DNA of 64,000 nucleotides from contig NZ_CP019082.1 of the NCBI RefSeq assembly GCF_001956985.1, positions 2,790,001 through 2,854,000 on the forward strand, in the 5' to 3' direction. Below are positions 7,772 to 18,070 of the stretch, piece after piece. This stretch comes from Paludisphaera borealis (GTDB lineage: Bacteria; Planctomycetota; Planctomycetia; Isosphaerales; Isosphaeraceae). A model generated the notes under the pieces. That model saw only the letters and a program-made list of their open reading frames with translations. It had not been told where the DNA came from and did no database searches. Position numbers and translations under genes: made by a program. Within the stretch, counting starts at the first letter, position 1. The number at the start of each line of letters is the position of its first letter.

Positions 7772-9517
7772 TCATTTCGCCCGATTCCGCAGCCGTTCGA
7801 GCCGGCGCGCAACCTTGGCGAGCGGCGCCGTGTTAAACAGGTCGTCGGCCGTGAACCAGGCGCGGCGGGCCACACCGACACCATACGACAGATCATTCAG
7901 TCCGGCCACCGAGTGGGCGTCGGGGTTGACGACGATCGTCACCCCCTTCTTACGGGCCCGCCGGCAGTGTGTGGCGTCCATGTCGAGCCGGTACGGGCTG
8001 GCGTTGATCTCAATCATCGTTTCATTCTTCGCGGCGGCCTCGATCACGGCGTCGAGATCGACCTCGTACGGCGCTCGCGAGAGCAGCAGCCGGCCCGTCG
8101 CGTGGCCGAGCATCGTCACATGCGGGTTCGAAACCGCCTTGACGATCCGCGCGGTCATCTCGTCGCGGGGCATCTTGAACCGCGAATGCACGCTTGCCAC
8201 GACGTAGTCGAACCCGGCCAGCACGTCGTCGGGGTAGTCGAGGCTGCCGTCGGCCAGGATGTCGCACTCGGTCCCCTTGAACAGCCGGAACCTGGGGCCG
8301 AGCTTCTCATTGAGGGCGTCGATGGCCTTCCACTGCTCGTACACCCGCTCGATCGACAGGCCGCGCGCCATCGCCAGCGACCGCGAGTGGTCGGCGATCC
8401 CCAAGTAATGGAGCCCGAGCGCCCGGGCGCCCTCGGCCATCTGTTCGAGGGTCGCCTCGCCGTCGCTCCAGTCGGAGTGGCAGTGGAACGTGCCGGTCAG
8501 GTCGGACAGCTCGACGAGCTTGGGGATCTTCCCCTTCTCGGCCGCCTCGATCTCTCCCGTATCCTCGCGCAGCTCGGGAGGGATGTACTCCAGCTTGAGC
8601 GCCTGGAACACGTCGGCCTCGTCGCGGCAGGCGACCGAGCTGGTCTTGCCGGTCAGGGCGTACTCGTTGAGCGACAGCCCCTGCGCCAGCGCCCGCTTCC
8701 GGACGGCGATGTTGTGGGCCTTCGAGCCGGTGAAATAATGGAGCGCGAACGCGAACTGGTCGTCCGCGACCCCTCGGACGTCGCACTGGACGAACTGGCC
8801 CGATTTGAAGCCGGGCAGCAGGACGCTCGCCTTGGTCGGCCCGTGGCCGAGGATCTTGGCGACCTGCGGCAAGGCGACGAAATCGTCGAGCACCGGACCG
8901 GGCTCGTGGGCGCTGAACAGGATGTCGAGATCGCCGATCGTCTCGGCCCGACGCCGCAGGCTGCCGCACACCTCGGCCCGGATCACCTGGGGATGGTCGC
9001 GAATCGTCGCCAGGATCGGCTCGACCAGCGCGAGCGCATGGTGCTGGAGAATCCGGCCGCCGGTCGTCTCGACGAAGCTGATGCCCTCAAGGATGTTGGC
9101 CTCGGTCTTGGCGCCGAACCCCTTCACCTTGGCGATCTTCCCCGCCTCGGCCGCCGCGCGGAGGTCGGCGAGGCTCTCGATCTGCAATTCCTCGCGCAGC
9201 GCCTTGATCTTCTTCGGCCCGATCCCCGAGATCCGCAAGAGGGCCAGGAGACCCGGCGGCGTCTCGGCCCGGAGCTTGTCGTAAGCCGGCAGTCGCCCGG
9301 TCGTCGCAAGCTGTACGATCTTGGCGTACAACGTCTCGCCGATGCCCGCCACCTCTGCCAGGCTGCCGTCGGCGATCATCTCCGTCAAATCCGCCGGCAG
9401 CCCCTGCAACGTCTGCGCCGCATTGTGGTACGCGCGACAGCGGAACGGGTTCTCCCCCTGGATCTCCAGGATCGTCCCCATGTCGTCCAGCACCTGAGCG
9501 ATCCGCGCGGTTTCCAT
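7772..9517 (-). CDS. polX: DNA polymerase/3'-5' exonuclease PolX
   Basis: This 581-residue family X polymerase fills short gaps in base-excision repair. The order is a helix-hairpin-helix 8-kDa domain (GIGETLYAKIV, then ISGIGPKKIKALRE), a palm domain with GSLRRRAETIGDLDIL near residues 185-200 (two catalytic Asp), a further Asp in VQCDVRG near 242, and a C-terminal PHP domain starting TFHCHSDWSDG near 342 with later His and Asp ligands (GIADHS, ASVHSRF, NPDAHS). The PHP domain supplies 3'-5' exonuclease or AP-endonuclease activity in bacterial PolX. The ATG at 9517 is preferred because GGAGG sits 8 nt upstream; an ATG 15 nt further up lacks this. Confidence 0.95.
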   Translation of the reverse strand: METARIAQVLDDMGTILEIQGENPFRCRAYHNAAQTLQGLPADLTEMIADGSLAEVAGIGETLYAKIVQLATTGRLPAYDKLRAETPPGLLALLRISGIGPKKIKALREELQIESLADLRAAAEAGKIAKVKGFGAKTEANILEGISFVETTGGRILQHHALALVEPILATIRDHPQVIRAEVCGSLRRRAETIGDLDILFSAHEPGPVLDDFVALPQVAKILGHGPTKASVLLPGFKSGQFVQCDVRGVADDQFAFALHYFTGSKAHNIAVRKRALAQGLSLNEYALTGKTSSVACRDEADVFQALKLEYIPPELREDTGEIEAAEKGKIPKLVELSDLTGTFHCHSDWSDGEATLEQMAEGARALGLHYLGIADHSRSLAMARGLSIERVYEQWKAIDALNEKLGPRFRLFKGTECDILADGSLDYPDDVLAGFDYVVASVHSRFKMPRDEMTARIVKAVSNPHVTMLGHATGRLLLSRAPYEVDLDAVIEAAAKNETMIEINASPYRLDMDATHCRRARKKGVTIVVNPDAHSVAGLNDLSYGVGVARRAWFTADDLFNTAPLAKVARRLERLRNRAK

Positions 9518-9622
9518 TGACGTGTCCTCCACACCCGCAGGGATGATTCATCCTTGGCCTTCAGGTTCCATGCCTAAGTACGTAACGGAGGACTGGACCC
9601 GAGCATTCTAACAGCGTCCGTC

Positions 9623-11419
<1,797 letters not shown>

Positions 11420-11711
11420 GACTTCACTCGAACTCGACGATGAACGCGACCGATCCGCCCCGATGAGATGAGGCTACGGTAGCAGATTCCCCCCTCGCCG
11501 ATCGAGGCGAATTCGCGTTCGCCCCCCGGCCCGGAAGACGCGACCCCGGCGCATGGCTCCGTGCAAAGCGATGCGCCGGGGTGGCAAAGACATGGAGGAA
11601 GGCAGGTCAGGCGGGCCTTGATCCCCCTTGCTTCCTCGGCCTTCGCGTCGTAGTCTCGCGGCGGCCGGGGTGCATTACGGAGGGATGTACACAATTCATG
11701 GAGAGACGACC

Positions 11712-12077
11712 ATGGCCGCCCTGCTGCTCGTCGCGTGTTGGATCGACCTTGCGAACGAATCCCACTCGTTCGCTTGGGGCGAACAGGTGCTCCGCCTACC
11801 AACAGTCGCAGCCGAGTCCGCAGTCGACTTCAAGATTGCTCCGGATAAACGGGACAGAACGGTCCGGATCTCGATCTACGCGAGCACACGAGTCGCAATA
11901 ATCCGAGCCGGAGGCGACTGGTCGAGGAAGAGTCCCTTCTTTATCGAGTTCCCCCTCGCGTTCTACATTCGCATTCGCATCTCGATCATCCTGCCCGACG
12001 CTCAAACGGCCCCGGGCGACGCCCCGAAGCAACCGCAAGCCGGCAGAAGCAGCGGTGGAACTCCGGCCTCGAAGTAG
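11712..12077 (+). CDS. possible small secreted or membrane protein, hypothetical
   Basis: This frame encodes about 121 residues beginning MAALLLVACWIDLANESHSF, with a second hydrophobic stretch FFIEFPLAFYIRIRISIIL near residues 77-95. The ATG at 11712 has GGAGA 8 nt upstream, a good ribosome site. Against it, GC content and codon use are lower than in neighbouring genes and I recognise no family. It lies alone between uup and the PhoD-like gene in an otherwise empty 740-bp region. It could be a young or horizontally gained gene, or simply a chance frame. Confidence 0.3.
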   Translation: MAALLLVACWIDLANESHSFAWGEQVLRLPTVAAESAVDFKIAPDKRDRTVRISIYASTRVAIIRAGGDWSRKSPFFIEFPLAFYIRIRISIILPDAQTAPGDAPKQPQAGRSSGGTPASK

Positions 12078-12161
12078 CGTAGATCTGGGACCATGAGTAC
12101 GCAGGGGTCGCCCCTCGCCTCGATGCGAGCCGAGGCGCTTTGAAGATGCCAGCCAGCGGTA

Positions 12162-13754
12162 TCAGGCGGGCTTGGCGCCGGGGGTGCCGGCCTCGACGAC
12201 GAACGACGCGCGGGTCACGACCGGGGCGCCGGGCTTGGTGACTTCCTCGACGACCTGGTAGTCGCTCCGCCAGGTCTTCGGGGTGACGGTGCAGCGGACG
12301 TAGCCGCGCTGGGCGTTGAAGAATCGAATACAGGGGTTGTCGGCCATCCGCTTGTCGAGCCCCGGCGTTTCGGCCTTGCCGTCGCCGCCGCTGGAGATCG
12401 ACGTGCCGACGAACTCGGTCGCCACGACGGACGTCTCGGTCTTGCGGTCGTCGACGCGGAGGTCGTTGACCCAGTTCGAGTGGATGTCGCCGGTGAGGAC
12501 GACCGGGTTGAGGACGCGACGGTCCTGAAGGAACTTCACCAGCCGCATCCGCTCGTCGGCGTAGCCGGGCCACTGGTCCATCGAGTAGGTCGGCTCGCCC
12601 TCCTTGGACCGGAAGCCGACCATCCCCATCATCACCTGCTGCGCGAGGACGTTCCACGTCGCGGGAGATTCGAGCAGTCGGGCCTTGAGCCAGCCGGCCT
12701 GGCGGTCGCCGAGCAGCGTGTTCTTCCGATTGAGGGCGGCGTCGTTGAGCGGCGAGCGGTGGTCGCCGTTGGGCTGATCGGTGCGGTGCTGCCGGGTGTC
12801 GAGTACCTGGAAGCCCGCGAGCCGGCCGAAGCGGATCGTCCGGTAGAGGTCCATATGCGGACCTCGCGGCAGCGAACGGCGCCGCAGCGGCATCATCTCG
12901 TAATAGGCCTGGTACGCGTTGGCCCGGCGCTCCAGGAGGTCGGCGGGGTCGACCCCCTTCTGCTCGGACGTCGCGTCGGCGTAGTTGTTGTCGACCTCGT
13001 GATCGTCCCAGGTGACCAGCCAGGGACACTTCGCGTGCATCGCGCGGAGGTGCGGGTCGGTCCGATACTGGGCGTGCCGAATCCGGTAGTCTTCGAGCGT
13101 CTCGATCTCCGGACCGGCGTGCTTCCGGACGAGCTTGTCGCGGCCCGACCCTTCATAGATATAATCGCCCAGGTGGACGACCAAGTCGAGATCGTCCTTG
13201 AGCATGTGCTCATAGGCCGTAAAATAGCCCTGCTCGTAGTGCTGGCACGAGGCGAACGCGAACCGGAGCGAGTCGGGGTCGGACGTCGGCGTCGGGGTCG
13301 TCCGGGCGCGACCGACCGGACTGACGGCGTCGCCGGCGCGGAACCGATACCAGTACCAGCGGTTCGCTTCGAGGCCGCCGACCTCGACGTGGACCGAGTG
13401 TCCGAGCTGCGGCGTCGCGACGGCCGCGCCGGACTTCACGACATCCTTCATCGCCTCGTCGCGGGCGACCTCCCAGCGGACCTCGACCTTCTCGGCCGGC
13501 ATTCCGCCCCCCGGCTCCAGCGGCGACGGGGCGAGCCGCGTCCAGGCGACGAAGCCGGAGGCGTCCGGATCGCCCGAAGCCACGCCGAGCGCGAACGGAT
13601 CGGACGCGAACGCGACGGCGCGCATCGTCCGGCCCTCGACCCGGCCGCCGAGGATCGGCGTCGCCGACAGCGCGGCGGTCCAGGCCAGCCAGTGGCGGCG
13701 GTTGATCGCGCCCTCGCGTCGCACGTCTTCGTGAATCAACTTGAGATCGAACAT
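12162..13754 (-). CDS. phoD: alkaline phosphatase D (PhoD) family phosphodiesterase/phosphatase
   Basis: The 530-residue protein has an N-terminal Tat-like signal (INRRHWLAWTAALSATPIL) after a short leader, then a PhoD N-terminal Fn3-like domain (FALGVASGDPDASGFVAWTRL). The metallophosphatase core follows: FASCQHYEQGYFTAY, HLGDYIYEG, VTWDDHEVDNNYAD and LTGDIHSNW carry the metal ligands seen in PhoD. It should hydrolyse phosphomonoesters or diesters outside the cytoplasm using Ca/Fe. The ATG at 13754 has an AAGGAAG ribosome site. No pho box was identified in the 250-bp divergent region shared with aroE, which holds a palindromic repeat. Confidence 0.9.
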   Translation of the reverse strand: MFDLKLIHEDVRREGAINRRHWLAWTAALSATPILGGRVEGRTMRAVAFASDPFALGVASGDPDASGFVAWTRLAPSPLEPGGGMPAEKVEVRWEVARDEAMKDVVKSGAAVATPQLGHSVHVEVGGLEANRWYWYRFRAGDAVSPVGRARTTPTPTSDPDSLRFAFASCQHYEQGYFTAYEHMLKDDLDLVVHLGDYIYEGSGRDKLVRKHAGPEIETLEDYRIRHAQYRTDPHLRAMHAKCPWLVTWDDHEVDNNYADATSEQKGVDPADLLERRANAYQAYYEMMPLRRRSLPRGPHMDLYRTIRFGRLAGFQVLDTRQHRTDQPNGDHRSPLNDAALNRKNTLLGDRQAGWLKARLLESPATWNVLAQQVMMGMVGFRSKEGEPTYSMDQWPGYADERMRLVKFLQDRRVLNPVVLTGDIHSNWVNDLRVDDRKTETSVVATEFVGTSISSGGDGKAETPGLDKRMADNPCIRFFNAQRGYVRCTVTPKTWRSDYQVVEEVTKPGAPVVTRASFVVEAGTPGAKPA

Positions 13755-13860
13755 GTCTTCCTTCCCTTCCGTCGTACTTGTAGGGAATGGAAGCTTAACA
13801 TCGTCCGATGCAAATTCGCTTTGCCTTCAATGAAGGTCGGATTAAGACTCGATCTGGACC

Positions 13861-13935
13861 GCGCGGGTTGCGCCAGCGCGTGGATGGTTCCAGCGACCGT
13901 CCGGAAATTCACTCGCTGGCGCTTCGGGCTTGTAT
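13861..13935. repeat. palindromic dispersed repeat, copy A (left arm decayed)
   Basis: The right arm (13907-13935) is an intact 29-mer with CACTCGCTGGCGCTTCGGGC, near-identical to the other copies. The left arm (13861-13889) keeps only GCGCCAGCG and a few flanking bases. It lies in the divergent phoD-aroE intergenic region. Confidence 0.75.
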
Positions 13936-14004
13936 TCGGCATAAGGTGGTTTACGCTCGGGCTTGGAGAGCCGCAACGCCCTCAACCCCTTGCCACGGTG
14001 CCTC

Positions 14005-14859
14005 ATGCCCGCCGAATTGAACTTTTTGAGCGTCCTCACCGGCTGTTTCGCCTCGCCGGTCGCCGAGAACCCAAGCATCGCGATGGTCGAGGCGGCGTAT
14101 CGTCATCACGGGATCGACGCCCGGTACATCAACTGCGACGTCTCGCCCGCGAACCTCCGCGACGCCGTCCATGGGGCGCTGGCGATGGGCTGGATCGGCT
14201 TCAACCTGTCGATCCCGCACAAGGTCGCGGTCCTCGAATGGCTCGACGAGCTGGCCCCGTCGGCGACGATCATCGGCGCGGTCAACTGCGTCGTGATCCG
14301 CGACGGCCGGCTGATCGGCGAGAACACCGACGGCCAGGGCTTCCTCACCTCGCTCAAGACGGTCGTCGACCCGGCGGGCGGAAACGTCGTCCTCTTCGGC
14401 GCGGGGGGCGCGGCGCGGGCGATCGCGGTCGAGCTGGCGCTGGCCGGTGCGTCGTCGATCCGCGTCGTGAACCGCGACCCGAAGCGCGGCGGCGACCTGG
14501 TCCGGCTGATCCAGGACAAGACGCCGGCCGAATCCGAGCTGGTCGTCTGGGATCAAACCTACCGCGTGCCCGAAGGAACGACCGTCGTGGTCAACGCGAC
14601 CTCCATCGGCCTGTTCCCCGACGTCGACGCGCGGCTGAACCTCGACCTCGACAGCCTCCGCCCCGGCATGATCGTCGCCGACGTGATCCCCAACCCGCCC
14701 CGGACCAACCTGATCCGCGACGCCGAGGCCCGCGGCTGCACCACGCTCGACGGCCTGGGCATGCTGGTCAACCAGGGGGTCGTCGGCATCCGCCACTGGA
14801 CCGGCGTGGCCGTCGACCCGACCGTCATGCGCCGGAGGCTTGAGGAGCTGTTCGCATGA
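14005..14859 (+). CDS. aroE: shikimate dehydrogenase
   Basis: The 284-residue enzyme reduces 3-dehydroshikimate with NADPH in aromatic amino acid synthesis. The substrate-binding block FNLSIPHKVAV has the catalytic Lys, GAVNCVV and GENTDGQGF supply the catalytic Asp, and GAGGAARAI is the nucleotide-binding turn, followed by VVNRDPKR. The C-terminal block is DGLGMLVNQGV. The variant SIPHK in place of the common TxPHK is conservative. The ATG at 14005 gives the family's usual length; an upstream in-frame ATG at 13963 would run into repeat-adjacent sequence. The stop overlaps the next gene's start (ATGA), implying coupled translation. Confidence 0.93.
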   Translation: MPAELNFLSVLTGCFASPVAENPSIAMVEAAYRHHGIDARYINCDVSPANLRDAVHGALAMGWIGFNLSIPHKVAVLEWLDELAPSATIIGAVNCVVIRDGRLIGENTDGQGFLTSLKTVVDPAGGNVVLFGAGGAARAIAVELALAGASSIRVVNRDPKRGGDLVRLIQDKTPAESELVVWDQTYRVPEGTTVVVNATSIGLFPDVDARLNLDLDSLRPGMIVADVIPNPPRTNLIRDAEARGCTTLDGLGMLVNQGVVGIRHWTGVAVDPTVMRRRLEELFA

Positions 14860-15995
14860 GGCCCGACGTTCGTGGTTTCGTGATCCTGGCCGCCCTGCTC
14901 TGTTTTCAGCCCTTGGTCCTGGCCGACCCTCCCCCGCCTCCGGTCGGACTCGATTGGATCACGCCGAGCCAGGACAAGACGCACTTCGTGCTCGGAAAAA
15001 CGAACCAACGGATCGTGATGTGGGGCGTCAATTACGATCACGACGACGCCGGCCGGCTGCTGGAAGATTACTGGGCCGACGAGTGGCCGGCGGTCGTCGA
15101 GGACTTCCGCGAGATCAAGGCGCTTGGCGCGAACGTCGTCCGCATCCATCTCCAGATCGGCCGGTTCCTGAAGGCCGCCGACCAGCCCGACGAGGCGAAC
15201 CTCGCGCGGCTGGCGAAGCTGGTCAAGCTCGCCGAGGAGACCGGGTTGTACCTCGACGTCACCGGCCTGGCTTGCTACCACAAACGGGACGTGCCCAAAT
15301 GGTACGACGCCCTCGCCGAATCCGACCGCTGGGACGCCCAGTGCCGGTTCTGGAAGGCCGTCGCCAAGGTCTGCAAGGAGAGCCCGGCCGTCTTCTGCTA
15401 CGACCTCATGAACGAGCCGATCCTCGGCGGCGGCGACGGCAAGACCGACTGGCTTCCCGGCGAGGGGTTCGGCGGCAAGCACTTCGTGCAACGGCTCACG
15501 ATCGACGCCCACGGCCGCTCCGATCGCGAGATCGCCAAGGCCTGGGTCGACCGCCTGACGACGGCCGTCCGATCGGTCGACGACCGCCACATGATCACCG
15601 TCGGCGTGATCCCCTGGGCTCAGGTCTTCAAGGGTGCCAAACCCCTGTTCTACTCCCCCGAAGTCGGCGGCCCCCTCGACTTCGTCAGCGTCCACTTCTA
15701 CCCCAAGAAAGACCAACTCGACGCCGACCTCACTGCCCTGAGGGTCTACGAGGTGGGCAAGCCCCTCGTCATCGAGGAGATCTTCCCCCTCTCCGCCGGC
15801 TTCGAGCAGACTGAGACCTTCCTCGAACGCTCCAAGGAGCACGTCGACGGCTGGATCAGCTTCTACTGGGGCAAGACGATCGACGAGTACGACAAGAAGA
15901 ACGACATCCCCGCCGCCCTCACCAGCGCCTGGCTGAAACGGTTCCGCGCCCTGTCGCCCTATTCACCGGCCGCCGGCAAGAAGCAAGATAAATAA
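14856..15995 (+). CDS. secreted GH5-like glycoside hydrolase (cellulase family)
   Basis: The 379-residue protein starts with a signal peptide (GFVILAALLCFQPLVLADP). The fold is a (beta/alpha)8 glycosidase: WGVNYDHDD, LGANVVRIHLQIG (conserved Arg), YDLMNEPILGG (acid/base Glu in NEP), SVHFYPKK and PLVIEEIFPLS (nucleophile Glu on the seventh strand). These fit clan GH-A, family 5-like; the substrate, beta-mannan or beta-glucan, cannot be told from sequence alone. Its ATG overlaps the aroE stop by 4 bp, so it is translated with aroE even though no pathway link is obvious. Confidence 0.87.
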   Translation: MRPDVRGFVILAALLCFQPLVLADPPPPPVGLDWITPSQDKTHFVLGKTNQRIVMWGVNYDHDDAGRLLEDYWADEWPAVVEDFREIKALGANVVRIHLQIGRFLKAADQPDEANLARLAKLVKLAEETGLYLDVTGLACYHKRDVPKWYDALAESDRWDAQCRFWKAVAKVCKESPAVFCYDLMNEPILGGGDGKTDWLPGEGFGGKHFVQRLTIDAHGRSDREIAKAWVDRLTTAVRSVDDRHMITVGVIPWAQVFKGAKPLFYSPEVGGPLDFVSVHFYPKKDQLDADLTALRVYEVGKPLVIEEIFPLSAGFEQTETFLERSKEHVDGWISFYWGKTIDEYDKKNDIPAALTSAWLKRFRALSPYSPAAGKKQDK

Positions 15996-16063
15996 ACAAT
16001 CTTCGATTCATTACCCCCTTCTCTCGGGGGCTGACCGCCCGACACAAATCCCGAGCCCTCGAA

Positions 16064-16159
16064 ATACAAGCCCGAAGCGCCAGCGAGTGCATGGTTTTGC
16101 GTTCGCTGATTCAGCACGCTGGCAGGGAGAATGCACTCGCTGGCGCTTCGGGCTTGTAT
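16064..16159. repeat. palindromic dispersed repeat, copy B
   Basis: The left arm (16064-16092) and right arm (16131-16159) are perfect reverse complements over 29 bp, sharing CCCGAAGCGCCAGCGAGTGC, around a 38-nt loop. It sits downstream of the GH5-like gene. Other members: 13861-13935, 26621-26696, 33102-33181, 54420-54497. Confidence 0.9.
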
Positions 16160-16405
16160 CCGGCCCTCATGGATCCCGAAAAAGCGTCGGAGCGCCAGCG
16201 TGGGCGAGAAGGGATACACGCTCGCACGAAGCCATTCTGATACCATGATTTAAAACACAAGATGGAGTCCTCGCCCTTACAATCCGCATCCTTCACCTCA
16301 GAACCGTCCGAAATCGCCCAGAATCTTTTCTGATCCAGGCGCACCGGCGACATCTTCTCAATAGAGGCTTCATCGACGACGCCCGCTTCGAGGAGATTCC
16401 CCGCC
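16160..16405. other. intergenic remainder between copy B repeat and next gene
   Basis: The whole gap between the GH5-like gene and the next gene (15996-16405) is dominated by repeat copy B. A partial, unpaired GGAGCGCCAGCG similar to the repeat core is seen near 16189. Nothing else is recognisable apart from the GAGGAG ribosome site about 11 nt before the start at 16406. Confidence 0.5.
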
Positions 16406-17686
16406 ATGTCCACCGACGCCCAGATCCAGGCCAACCGCATCAACGCCAGGAAGAGTTGCGGACCGAAGACCGACCACGGCAAGGCGCAGAGCAGGCTCAA
16501 CGCGCTCAAACATGGAATGCGCGCCAAGACCGTCAACCTGATCCTGCCGCATGAAGACCCGGCCGAGCTGGAGGCCAAGATCCAGGAATGGGTCGACGAC
16601 TACCAGCCGACCAACGCCGTCGAACGTGAGCTGGTCAGCCGGGCGGCGCGGATCTCCTGGACCCTCAACCGGGCCGAGCGGCATGAAACCGCTCTACTGG
16701 CGCGCCGAGTGAGGAAGGCGATGCTCCGCTCACGAGCGAAGCGCACAGAGAAGGTCTGCGACCTCGGCCGCAAGCTGTTCTACATGGCGGGGAAACGACT
16801 GCTGCCGACCTCGGGACCAGCATGGGCCGACGACCCCTCGGCCTTCGTCGCCCGGCTGGAGGAAACGCCCGAAGGCGCACAGTGGCTGCTCGACCGGTGG
16901 GTCGAAATGAGGTGCCTGATCATCTCGAACGAGAACTGGACCTTCCTCGACCAGTTCAAATTCGTCCGACTGCTCGGCAAACAGCCGCTCGCCGCCATCG
17001 ACGACCCCGAGCTGAACGAGATCTTCCTCGCATGGGAAACGATCGAAGAGGAATGGGGCACCCGATTCTGGCATCAGATGCAGGAGATGACCCCCTACGA
17101 AGATCCGGCGTTCAGCGCCTGGAGAGTCTGGCGCGAGATTGTCCCCCGGCCCGAAAGCGCCGAGGCGGGCGTCGAGTTCCTCCGAAGCATCGCCGAACGT
17201 GAAGTCGAACGGCTGCAAGACCTGATCGTCGACCTCGAAGAGATCGAGGGAGACGACGCCCTCGAACTGGCCGAGCAAGCGTCGTTCTGCGCCAGCGACG
17301 CCGCCGAGCGGCTGCGACGGTTTCAGACCGCCCGGACCCGCGAGCTGCTCCGGACGATCGACCTGCTGACGAAGCTCCGCAAGGCCGAGGCGCAGGCGTC
17401 GAAACCGGAGAAAAAAGCGACGAAGGAACCCAATCCGCCGGCCCCCCGGAAGCCGGCTTCTCGACCGTCGTCGTACCGGTCCGACCCGATCGAGAACCTC
17501 GTCGCCGAGGGGATGACCGACTACCTGGCGAAGCTGCTGGAAGCCGGCGAGTCGCCGGCGAGAAACCCCAAAAGCCGCGCGAACGAAGCCAATCAACCAG
17601 AGCCGCAAACAATGACGCCGCAACTATTTGAGCCGCCGACACCGATCGAACCCCGGAGCGAACGAAGCCAACGCGGCGTCACCTGA
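16406..17686 (+). CDS. conserved planctomycete protein with N-terminal NARKSCGPKT-type motif
   Basis: The 426-residue cytoplasmic protein begins with IQANRINARKSCGPKT followed by GKAQSRLNALKHGM. I recall this N-terminal signature (NxxNAxxSTGPKTxxGKxxSxxNAxxHG) from a family of uncharacterised proteins that is numerous in planctomycetes and acidobacteria. The rest is acidic and helical: a Trp-rich central part, then probable coiled coil (about residues 250-330), and a low-complexity Lys/Pro/Ser C-terminus. No enzyme motif, signal peptide or membrane segment is visible. The Gly/Pro/Lys N-terminal patch looks like a nucleic-acid or ribosome-binding tail, but that is only inference. Confidence 0.8.
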   Translation: MSTDAQIQANRINARKSCGPKTDHGKAQSRLNALKHGMRAKTVNLILPHEDPAELEAKIQEWVDDYQPTNAVERELVSRAARISWTLNRAERHETALLARRVRKAMLRSRAKRTEKVCDLGRKLFYMAGKRLLPTSGPAWADDPSAFVARLEETPEGAQWLLDRWVEMRCLIISNENWTFLDQFKFVRLLGKQPLAAIDDPELNEIFLAWETIEEEWGTRFWHQMQEMTPYEDPAFSAWRVWREIVPRPESAEAGVEFLRSIAEREVERLQDLIVDLEEIEGDDALELAEQASFCASDAAERLRRFQTARTRELLRTIDLLTKLRKAEAQASKPEKKATKEPNPPAPRKPASRPSSYRSDPIENLVAEGMTDYLAKLLEAGESPARNPKSRANEANQPEPQTMTPQLFEPPTPIEPRSERSQRGVT

Positions 17687-18070
17687 TCGGGTCGGTCGGC
17701 GGGCTTCGGGGTTCTTTGACAATCCGCCATTCGGTGAAGACGAGGCGCGGCGCGCGGCCGTCCGCCCGTTTGGAATTCCGTCTTGACAGCCAGGTCGACT
17801 CCGGATTAAATCCCCGGCGTCGAGGATCGTCGGGCGGCCGGATTCGGTCGACTCGATGGTCTCGCCGACAGGCTCGCATCGGAATGCACACCTTGACCTG
17901 ACATCCTGATCCGCTTCGAGCCCCGCCGCAACCCGGCTCGGACTTCGCGCAGCGGGCGAGCGACCAACTCGCCGGATGGGCGACGACCCGATCCGGCCAG
18001 CCAGCTAGACGCCGATCACCAGGAGGTCAGGTCACGCCCGCGGGATGCGGGCGGTCGAAGGGACGTCGCC
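17687..18070. other. intergenic leader upstream of PEP-CTERM gene
   Basis: The 384-bp gap holds a candidate promoter at 17783-17811 and, if that is used, a long leader of about 250 nt. An AGGAGGT at about 18021 is not followed by an in-frame start; the gene's own ribosome site, GAAGGG, is nearer the ATG. Confidence 0.5.
17783..17811 (+). promoter_or_regulatory. candidate sigma-70 promoter for PEP-CTERM gene at 18071
   Basis: A perfect -35 TTGACA (17783-17788) is followed after 17 bp by TTAAAT (17806-17811), matching 4 of 6 bases of the -10 consensus. It is the best promoter-like match in this gap. Confidence 0.5.

Noticed and set aside
15996-16405. CRISPR array at the repeated GCGCCAGCG strings
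   Set aside because: The repeats are two inverted arms of one palindrome, not direct repeats with regular spacers.
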